Source: G963678445 sp963678445 (GTDB lineage Bacteria; Hydrogenedentota; Hydrogenedentia; Hydrogenedentales; G963678445). Taken from it: DNA of 64,000 nt. Positions within the stretch are counted from its first letter, which is position 1. Each line of letters begins with the position of its first letter. Below are positions 57,649 through 64,000 of the stretch, piece after piece. The translations under genes and the position numbers were made by a program. The stretch lies in NCBI GenBank assembly GCA_963678445.1, contig OY782877.1:744001-808000 (forward strand). The letters are read 5' to 3'. The notes under the pieces were generated by a model. The model had not been told where the DNA came from, made no database searches, and saw nothing but the letters and a program-made list of their open reading frames with translations.

Positions 57649-60600
57649 TTATTCTGCGTGTACCGGATAGGTGTCGGGCGTAACCACGACATTGGTGCTA
57701 AAGCGATAATCGACCGACTCCAGCAGAGTTTCCGGACCTTCGAATACCAGCTGCACAAAGAAGGCGGTCCAGCCCTGTGCAGTGTCTTCGGCGGCGAGCT
57801 GGGCGACATAAACGCCGCTTTCGCATGCCGAAGTTTCGCCTTCTGTGTCGTCGCAGACCGGCTCCAGAATGGTGCTGTGCCAATTTTCGCCAAAGACTTC
57901 CAGGCGGAAGTCACGCTCATTGCGGTTATTCGCCGTCCACATACGCACTGTCTTCGGCTGTGTCTCCGTTTCCACCACGATACGCGTGTTATTGTTTTCA
58001 ACACGCCAAGTAAACTTCGGACGTTCCGCGCCACTGAGCAGGGAGATATAGTAGGCCTGCATGGCTTCCAGCGTGCCACTGTCCACAGAAAGCGCCGTGC
58101 CGCCTGTCATGCTGTGATCGGTGTTGGGCGCGTAGTAGAGATAATTTTCGCCCGGTAGCTGGTCGAAATAGAAGCGGGAAGAATCGGGCAGGAAGAACTG
58201 GTCGCCTGTTGAATTCAGGACCAATTTCGGCATTGTGAGGCGTTCCCGATAGGAGAACGGATCCACAATCTTCAGCAGCGATTGTCCCTCCGGTTCTGCA
58301 ATACGGTTGCGCGTCGGATCGTCAAGCGGTCCAATGAGGCGCGCTTCTTCATAATCCTTAATCGCATCAGAGTAGTAGCCATAGGAGCGATAGTGGTGCG
58401 CCATTTGCTCTGACATGTTGAGCACGTCAATCACGATGGGCATGATGGCTTTTACACGACTATCCGTACAGGCGCTCAACCAGGTTGTCCAACCGCGTTT
58501 GGAAGCACCCGTCATCACGAAATCTTCGACCGTAATCGGCGCACCCGGCTTTTCGGTACGCATGAACTCCTGCACGGCGTCCATCGCACGTACCGCAGAA
58601 CGCGTCATGGGCAAGAGGGCCGGCCATGTCTTGTCGGCATTGCCTTCCAGATAGCCCGACAGGTACTTGTCGTAGCTGTACCCGATGATTGCGTCCTCGC
58701 TGCGCGTCCGTTCTTCATCGGTAAAGGACTGCGGCTGGTTGGGCACACCCTGCAGCAAGGCTACCACAGAACCGGTGCTGGCGCTGAAGGGCAGCATAAG
58801 CTGCGCAATGCTCTGCGAGGGAACGTTTCCTGTCGAGCCACCCGATACCATAAGCATGGCGGTGTTGCTCATTACGGCTGGCGGCTCAACGATGGTCAGG
58901 TAATGTTCCCATACCGATTGCGCGGCCTCTTCAGAACCGCGCCACGCGCCTGAGGTCATATACAGGGTATGTACCGGCAGTTTCACATCATATCCCGGCA
59001 CGGCAATCGTCTGCGTGCCCAGGTAGTTCCAATCATAGTGCGGGTCACAGATGGAAACGAATTCGTCCAGCACCTGTCCTTCCGGAATATCCAGTACCGC
59101 CTCCGACTGGGCCGTCATTGCGAACGAGTTGGATTTGACCAGGCTCAAATTACTAATCAGCACGTAGACGTTGACGTAACAATCATCCAGATTCGTTTTG
59201 AAATCATCCAGAACGATGGTATCGGGAATCATGTCATAGTTTTCATCCGTTCCGTCCAGCAAGCTGAGGCCTTCCTTGCCCTCTGCATAAACCTGCACCG
59301 TCAGGGCGCGATTTTCATTATCAAAGCTCCAGTCGTCACTATTGAAGCCCAAGGTCAGGCTTGTCGCCAACGGATGTACCTGCAACTGTACAATCCGGCT
59401 TGTCAGTGGAGGAATGTCGGCCAGTATCGCGGTGTCGTCAGGGGAAACTTCCAGGCGATCCTTAGGAGCAATAAGTGCTTTATGCACTACCTGATCCTTC
59501 GAGAAACGATCCTCATTGAGCGTAAGGGCGGTACGGCTCTCATCACTGGGACGAATCCTGGAGAGGGTCGTGTTTTCCACTGCCATATCCCGCACAAAAA
59601 ACCAATACGCCATCGGCAGGCCACCGGTATCGGGTTGACGCGCCAAGAGGGCATCATCGATAGCGCGGTAGGTCAACTGTACTGCGCCTTCAATATCCAG
59701 ACCAAAGCCCTGGTCCGGTTCATCCGCAAATGCGAGCCGGATAGCTTCCAGCAGTTCCTGCACTTCCGCGATATCCCCGTCTTCCTGTCCATCCTTCTTT
59801 TCCGTCAGGGCGTTGAAAAGGTAGAAGAAGAAATCTTGGTTGGCCACGGCATAGCCAGCCACATTCGGAGAAGTCGGCGCCAGGAACGGCAGATCCAAGG
59901 CTACATATTCATTGTCGCCAAAAGCACGGGCGTAAGGCAGTTCATCTACCTTTTGTCCCATTGCCGTCGAAAGTCCCAGTTTGAAGCCATCCAGGAAGTC
60001 GACCTTGCCCGGCGTGCCTAATATATCAACATCCAGCGGGTCATTCTCTTCAATCGCGGGATAGCCATAGCCGTCGAAACAGGCTTCAAACAGGGTTTGC
60101 GTAAACGCATTCGCAAAGCTCAGCTCCTGCGCGATATCCGTATTGGACGTATCCTGCTCGAGGTCGCGTGCATTGGAAAGGGCAACCATCAGCAGCTGAA
60201 TCGGATCGATGACAACACTACCAAAGGAATAATCACGGTACTTCAGTTTGCGGAACGCCTCATACTCGCTGGTGTAGTTCTGGTTCATGTTGTACAGCGT
60301 AAGCGCAAAGGTGTCTTCGCAGTTCACCAGGACCGGCGCGCGGAAATCCGCCTTCATAAGTTCCTGCTGCACGAGCTGAAGTGCATCCGTTATCACAGCA
60401 ATCGTATCTTGCAATTCGTCTTCGGTGAAATTGCGACGGTTGTAAACCGAAGGTGTCGCCAACGTTCCCATGCGCAGGGCCGTCATTTGCTGCAGGGTCG
60501 CCGTGCTCAGATACATCCGCCACACATTGGGCCAATTGCGTTGGGTGAGCACATTCACCACCTTCGCATCAGGCAGCGGCACTTCCACCTCAATCTCGCG

Positions 60601-61389
60601 TCCATCGAGGCGATAAACCACGACGTATTGCGCCGATGCGGGCAGGTGCGTTACTTCGATCCTGGCGGTATCCCCTTCGACTTGGGCGGGCACCGGAATC
60701 ATCACACCCTCTTCGGCAAGATACGCCAGCACAAACACGTTCTCGCCATTCTGACTTTCCTCTGGCAGCGATTCACGCGCAAAGGGCAACGTCAATACAG
60801 CAGGCTGCACCGGCTGCGCATCTGAAGAAGCGAATAGTAAATCGGTCGTATTATCATGCATCACCGTAAAGGTGGAGGATATTACCTGCAGGGCCTCTTC
60901 TGCGTGAAGCTGGAAGCCTTGCTCTTCGCAACGGATGCCCACCGCAACGTCCTGGCGTACTGCCTTTGGCGCCAGCGTCAGCGAAACGCCCTGGGACGCC
61001 GCAGTTCCCCCTTCCGGACCAATAACCTGGAAGGCGGTCGGTTCGGTTACGACAATATAATCTTCATACGTTGCCGTATTCTCTCCATAGCCTGTGTAGA
61101 CGGTCAGAGAAACGGTATACGAACCGGCCTCGCGATACCGATGTTTCGGATTTATCGCTGTGCTCTGCGTACCATCTCCAAAATCCCAGATTCGGGCATA
61201 AATCGTTCCCGGTTCCCCGGACGACGTATCGGTAAACTGCACTTCGAGCATGGCATTGCCTTCTCGTGGCGAAGCAGTAAAACGCGCCTGCGGGTTCTTG
61301 TCTGGCGGTGATGGCGGACATCCCGTCACCAACAGTACACTCGACAGCATCAAAAACAGCGCCAATAACGTAACGGACCTGCGTGGCAT
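57649..61389 (-). CDS. Large lipoprotein with PKD domain and PhoPQ-activated pathogenicity-related (PqaA) hydrolase domain
   Basis: A 1246-residue predicted lipoprotein. The lipobox is LVTGC (Cys about residue 24). Residues ~33-116 are a PKD domain (IWDFGDGTQSTAINPKHRYREAGSYTVSLTVY). The central ~600 residues (beta-rich, then helical) do not match a family I know. Residues ~790-1235 are PqaA-like: YDVKLPVHTLYMTSGAWRGS, MLMVSGGSTGN, FVMTGASKRGWTTWLSACTD with nucleophile Ser963, LVLNSTGDQFFLPDSS (Asp) and NTDHSMTGG (His), a complete alpha/beta-hydrolase triad. The typical PqaA protein is ~430 residues, so this is a strongly extended version. ATG 61389 has AAAGG. It is likely cell-surface attached and may act on esters. 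Followed by a hairpin terminator. Confidence 0.85.
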   Translation of the reverse strand: MPRRSVTLLALFLMLSSVLLVTGCPPSPPDKNPQARFTASPREGNAMLEVQFTDTSSGEPGTIYARIWDFGDGTQSTAINPKHRYREAGSYTVSLTVYTGYGENTATYEDYIVVTEPTAFQVIGPEGGTAASQGVSLTLAPKAVRQDVAVGIRCEEQGFQLHAEEALQVISSTFTVMHDNTTDLLFASSDAQPVQPAVLTLPFARESLPEESQNGENVFVLAYLAEEGVMIPVPAQVEGDTARIEVTHLPASAQYVVVYRLDGREIEVEVPLPDAKVVNVLTQRNWPNVWRMYLSTATLQQMTALRMGTLATPSVYNRRNFTEDELQDTIAVITDALQLVQQELMKADFRAPVLVNCEDTFALTLYNMNQNYTSEYEAFRKLKYRDYSFGSVVIDPIQLLMVALSNARDLEQDTSNTDIAQELSFANAFTQTLFEACFDGYGYPAIEENDPLDVDILGTPGKVDFLDGFKLGLSTAMGQKVDELPYARAFGDNEYVALDLPFLAPTSPNVAGYAVANQDFFFYLFNALTEKKDGQEDGDIAEVQELLEAIRLAFADEPDQGFGLDIEGAVQLTYRAIDDALLARQPDTGGLPMAYWFFVRDMAVENTTLSRIRPSDESRTALTLNEDRFSKDQVVHKALIAPKDRLEVSPDDTAILADIPPLTSRIVQLQVHPLATSLTLGFNSDDWSFDNENRALTVQVYAEGKEGLSLLDGTDENYDMIPDTIVLDDFKTNLDDCYVNVYVLISNLSLVKSNSFAMTAQSEAVLDIPEGQVLDEFVSICDPHYDWNYLGTQTIAVPGYDVKLPVHTLYMTSGAWRGSEEAAQSVWEHYLTIVEPPAVMSNTAMLMVSGGSTGNVPSQSIAQLMLPFSASTGSVVALLQGVPNQPQSFTDEERTRSEDAIIGYSYDKYLSGYLEGNADKTWPALLPMTRSAVRAMDAVQEFMRTEKPGAPITVEDFVMTGASKRGWTTWLSACTDSRVKAIMPIVIDVLNMSEQMAHHYRSYGYYSDAIKDYEEARLIGPLDDPTRNRIAEPEGQSLLKIVDPFSYRERLTMPKLVLNSTGDQFFLPDSSRFYFDQLPGENYLYYAPNTDHSMTGGTALSVDSGTLEAMQAYYISLLSGAERPKFTWRVENNNTRIVVETETQPKTVRMWTANNRNERDFRLEVFGENWHSTILEPVCDDTEGETSACESGVYVAQLAAEDTAQGWTAFFVQLVFEGPETLLESVDYRFSTNVVVTPDTYPVHAE

Positions 61390-61890
61390 TTGAACGGCCT
61401 TTCCCTCAAGCGTCACAAAACGCCCTCGTCTGATTTGCGATCAATTTCCGGTTTCTTGAATCCTACCGGAGACACCTCCCAAGCACATTGGACGACTCCG
61501 TCCAACGTGTTTCAATACGCATACCCCAGCGGCGTCACCCTAGCCCAAAACACGCCAGCGAGTATATACTCCCCAGCCTATTTTAAAAAAATTAAGGCAC
61601 TACCCCATCAGTATGTCCTTAAAGTTTGCGGGAATTGACGCAAAAAGTCAACTAAATACCATTCCCCGCCTCTGCAAAAGCGTAAGAATAGCCCAAAGCG
61701 CCGTCTGTATCCCGCCCCAAAGAACATCTTAACCTGCTAATTTTAAAGCACTTAGAAAAAACACCCCCACAGCGCACATCCCCAGGAAAAGCCGCAGCCA
61801 TTTTAAAAAAAGGAAAGCGCATCTGCCGCCCCCGTCTGCAGAATGCGGTGCACCTTGTGTCAAAACAGCCTGCAAGCCTGATGCGCCTGC
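61390..61890. other. Non-coding region between two secreted-protein genes
   Basis: I see no repeat family, RNA gene or reliable promoter in this 501-base stretch. It is AT-rich around 61560-61760. It would contain the promoter of the PqaA-like gene and the 3' end of the sulfatase gene transcript; there is no clear hairpin with a T-run. Confidence 0.4.
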
Positions 61891-63180
61891 CTATTCCAGG
61901 TAGCCCAAACTTTCCAATGCCTGCCAGTCCTCGTCGCTCAGTTTCTCATGCACCGCATCACCGTGGACAACCGCCTTGTCCCATTGTTCGATTTTTGCAG
62001 TTAGCGCGCGCACGCGTTCAGGTTGCGCCGTGGCCTTATTCTCTAATTCCTTCGGGTCCTCCACCAAATTATACAGCTCCGTCTTTCGCTCGCTCAGGAT
62101 CAACTTCCAGCCTGACTCCACCACTGCTTTGCGCATCGGTTTTTTCTTGGACATCAAGGCTTTCATGCCCGGCAAACGCGGCACAGCGCCGCCATAGGTT
62201 TCCACCACGCGCGTGCGGTTACTGGCTGGGAAAGCCGCTACCAGGTTTTGGCCTTCCATGTTTTCGGGCACGGGGATACCGGCCAGACCTAAAAGGGTCG
62301 GGGCGACATCTATCCCACGCACCGGCCTTGTGTTTCGTCCCGGCGTGATACCTTCCCCCCGGATAATCAGCGGGATGTGCAAGCCTGTCTGGTAGACACG
62401 CCGCCCATGTCCTAAATAGTCATGCTCGTAAAGGCTTTCGCCGTGGTCGGCAACAAACAGCACCTGCGTATTCTCTGGCAGTGCCGCCAGGAGTCTGGCA
62501 ATATGCGCGTCGCAATACGCCACTTCTGAATCGTATTTAACCGAAACTTTTTCCGCATTCTTCAAGCGCCACGCCCGTTTGCCCGATGGATTATAGTCCA
62601 GGTGCATGGTGTAGGGCGCATGGGGATCGGTGTAGTGAATCCAGGCAAAAAAGGGCTTGGCCGCTGACTGCTTTTCCAGCAGGCGCAGTGCGATTTCAGT
62701 CACCTCGGGTGCTTCCCGTTCGGGCAGCACCACCCCCCAACGCTTTTTATTAAAATGGTCGTCATACACATCGAAGCCACGCGACAATCCGCTCAGTTTC
62801 GCCTTCAGCGTCCAATTGCTCTGCACACAAAAAGTCGTGTACCCCGCCGCATGAAACAGCTCTGCTACGGTTGAAACCTCCGTCGGCAATCGCAAGCCAT
62901 TGCGGGTAGCCCCCAAGCTGCGTGGATAGCGCGAGGTTAACATGGAGGCAAAAGAGGGAAAGGTCAGCGGCGTCTCACACAGGCAATCCTCAAAGAGCAG
63001 TCCATCCTTGGCGAAAGCGTCAATCGCGGGAGAGGTCTCGCTGTCATGGCCGTAGCAGCCCAGCCGATCGGCACGCAGGGTATCCACAGACAGAAACACC
63101 ACATTGGGCAGTTGCGCACAGGCGTCCCCCGCCCATCCCCCCATGCTCAACAAAATCACCATAAACAGGCGTATCGTCAT
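61891..63180 (-). CDS. Secreted alkaline phosphatase/sulfatase-superfamily enzyme lacking the formylglycine Cys
   Basis: A 429-residue exported protein with a signal peptide (MTIRLFMVILLSMGGWAGDACA). It has the metal motif VVFLSVDTLRADRLGCYG, active-site segment TPLTFPSFASMLTSRYP, IHYTDPHAPYTM, FVADHGESLYEHDYLGHG and PLIIRGEGI typical of the sulfatase/phosphodiesterase fold. At the usual C/S-x-P-x-R position there is Thr-Phe-Pro-Ser-Phe, so the nucleophile is probably Thr, as in phosphodiesterases and phosphonate hydrolases rather than formylglycine sulfatases. ATG 63180 has AGGGG; a further frame to 63327 is less likely. Substrate unknown. Confidence 0.87.
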   Translation of the reverse strand: MTIRLFMVILLSMGGWAGDACAQLPNVVFLSVDTLRADRLGCYGHDSETSPAIDAFAKDGLLFEDCLCETPLTFPSFASMLTSRYPRSLGATRNGLRLPTEVSTVAELFHAAGYTTFCVQSNWTLKAKLSGLSRGFDVYDDHFNKKRWGVVLPEREAPEVTEIALRLLEKQSAAKPFFAWIHYTDPHAPYTMHLDYNPSGKRAWRLKNAEKVSVKYDSEVAYCDAHIARLLAALPENTQVLFVADHGESLYEHDYLGHGRRVYQTGLHIPLIIRGEGITPGRNTRPVRGIDVAPTLLGLAGIPVPENMEGQNLVAAFPASNRTRVVETYGGAVPRLPGMKALMSKKKPMRKAVVESGWKLILSERKTELYNLVEDPKELENKATAQPERVRALTAKIEQWDKAVVHGDAVHEKLSDEDWQALESLGYLE

Positions 63181-63467
63181 TTTGCCCCTGTTGTTGCGTC
63201 GCGCTTCCCGGCCCTCTGTTTTTTCTGTACTTCCCATGCCTTTGGCGAATGCCAGCCCCGTGATTCGCCGAATACTGCTGTATAAGCCCACACTAAATCC
63301 CATTGCCGCATTCCATGCGACGACCAACCTTTTCCTTTCGTCTGGTCTTTAAATCGCTACCTTCAACAATTCACTGCCCTGATTCAAGGCCGGTAAAGCC
63401 ATGCATTCTTGCCGTACCGGCTATGGCCATGCTTACCCGGCGTTTCCGGAAAGCGCTCTGATGTCAT

Positions 63468-63902
63468 CTACTGGACATAATCGATCATAAGCGGGATGGT
63501 CTCTTTCAACACCAATACATTGCGTTGCTTATCACGCACCTGCACCGGCAATCCGTCTGCACGGTAGGCGATCACCTCCAGCGAAAATGCGCCCGAGGGA
63601 GCCTGGAACGGCACATCGACCTGGAACGTCCACACGCCATCGCCCGCCTTCTCATCAGGGGCCACGCCGTCATCTTTGAAATTAAACTTCAACCGCGGAT
63701 CTTCGACCACATAGCCCTCGACACGGTCCACCACGCCATGACGGTCCGATACCTTCACCGTAATCACCGCCGAATCGCCCAATTGCAACGTATCCGGCTC
63801 CATCATCGCCCGGGTAATTTTCGGCTGTCCCGACAGCGTGTTGCACCCCGTCAACACGGCGAGCATCCCAATCATTCCTATCGTCGCTATCCAACGCATC
63901 AT
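63468..63902 (-). CDS. Small lipoprotein with the same C-terminal domain as 56177-56848
   Basis: A 144-residue lipoprotein with lipobox LTGC (Cys20). The mature part ITRAMMEPDTLQLGDSAVITVKVSDRHGVVDRVEGYV ... DDGVAPDEKAGDGVWTFQVDVPFQAPSGAFSLEVIAYRADGLPVQV corresponds to LALEPESAAPGESVLVTVQVVDQNNAIDTVAL ... AFAGDGIWSTKVYLPPELQEGLYVVELLAYDANGAPI of the other protein, so the two are paralogues. The shared 'GDG(I/V)W' and Asp-rich loop probably bind Ca2+. The upstream region ends in a family A fragment; it is on the opposite side of the sulfatase gene. Confidence 0.75.
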   Translation of the reverse strand: MMRWIATIGMIGMLAVLTGCNTLSGQPKITRAMMEPDTLQLGDSAVITVKVSDRHGVVDRVEGYVVEDPRLKFNFKDDGVAPDEKAGDGVWTFQVDVPFQAPSGAFSLEVIAYRADGLPVQVRDKQRNVLVLKETIPLMIDYVQ

Positions 63903-63911
63903 ATCTTCACT

Positions 63912-63939
63912 CCACCTTGTGGTTGCTGGACCGCTTTAG
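63912..63939 (-). repeat. Family A fragment
   Basis: CCACCTTGTGGTTGCTGGACCG with CTTTAG: half of the element including a decayed hairpin. It lies near the right end of the window, upstream of the small lipoprotein gene. No gene was recognised in 63903-64000. Confidence 0.7.
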
Positions 63940-64000
63940 ACTGCCAGCGCCTGCCTGAGAACGGTAGTTCTTACTTCATCCCTTATTTTCCTTTTGGATC

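Noticed and set aside
58969..60021. 350-codon plus-strand frame inside the PqaA-like gene
   Set aside because: Antisense of a well-supported gene, with no motif; typical shadow of a GC-rich reading frame.

Overview
The window reads as a chromosome segment from an uncultured, probably anaerobic or facultative bacterium with a Gram-negative type envelope. I infer the candidate phylum Hydrogenedentes (NKB19), or a close relative in the Planctomycetes/PVC neighbourhood, at about 0.6 confidence. The basis is two secreted proteins (an LRR protein at 4973-7195 and a WD40 protein at 18623-21196) that end in the same doubled 'SELLR...FN..GY.C...DG(F/Y).PG' module, a Gly-Glu linker, a PqaA-type lipoprotein, a sulfatase-fold enzyme, a PmoA-family protein and sugar-phosphate-isomerase-like barrels. 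Lipoproteins, a D-Ala-D-Ala ligase and a diaminopimelate epimerase point to a normal diderm cell wall; an MCP and a PilZ protein point to chemotaxis and c-di-GMP signalling.

Layout. 1-4.4 kb: fragment of a membrane protein, then a minus-strand operon LUD protein-porG-porD-porA-porB for a pyruvate/2-oxoacid:ferredoxin oxidoreductase. 4.9-14.1 kb: secreted LRR protein, secreted endonuclease/exonuclease/phosphatase-fold protein, CstA transporter, a lipoprotein and two TIM-barrel isomerase-like proteins. 14.3-18.2 kb: tRNA-Ala(GGC) with promoter and terminator, followed by a visibly AT-rich block of four plus-strand genes ending in a TIR-domain protein; this is my best candidate for an undescribed (defence-like) system. 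18.6-23.2 kb: WD40 protein, a HigBA toxin-antitoxin pair with promoter and operator-like palindrome, and a phage-replication-like protein. 23.6-32.8 kb: hypothetical membrane-anchored protein, stand-alone receiver, SPASM radical SAM enzyme, a two-domain membrane-anchored protein, a beta-propeller hydrolase-like protein, PmoA-like protein, NAD-dependent epimerase and a glycyl-radical-activase-like radical SAM enzyme. 33.3-43.2 kb: YhaN/YhaO (SbcC/SbcD-like) pair, glycosyltransferase, YfhO-like membrane protein, YkgJ-like cysteine-cluster protein, GNAT acetyltransferase. 43.6-56 kb: small secreted protein, ddl-dapF-purN, divergent serC, a double-sensor MCP, and the minus-strand operon larB-larC-coaD-tilS-hpt. 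56.2-64 kb: two paralogous secreted proteins, PilZ protein, a 1246-residue PKD-PqaA lipoprotein and a sulfatase-superfamily enzyme.

Between the genes the DNA is crowded with at least four families of dispersed palindromic elements. Family A (about 60-125 bp) carries the hairpin GTGGTC-CAGC-GACCAC and its variant GCGGTC-CAGC-GACCGC, which keep pairing by paired base changes. Family B is a double hairpin of the CGTTCCCACGG type with an AATGCATAC spacer. Family C is a T-rich/A-rich hairpin around TTTTTCCGTAAAAA. Family D is a three-hairpin block (CGTGACGAAG..., CCGAAGCTTTGCTTCG, CGTTACCAAG...). They often lie directly at gene ends, even supplying stop codons, and occur in composites and in 98-bp tandem duplications. 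No transposase, integrase or CRISPR array is visible.

How the genes fit together: CstA (peptide or pyruvate uptake) and the POR complex could together feed organic acids into reduced-ferredoxin metabolism; the 28-31.6 kb and 57-63 kb blocks suggest breakdown of polysaccharides or sulfated/phosphorylated esters; the central genes (purN, hpt, tilS, coaD, serC, dapF, ddl) are housekeeping.
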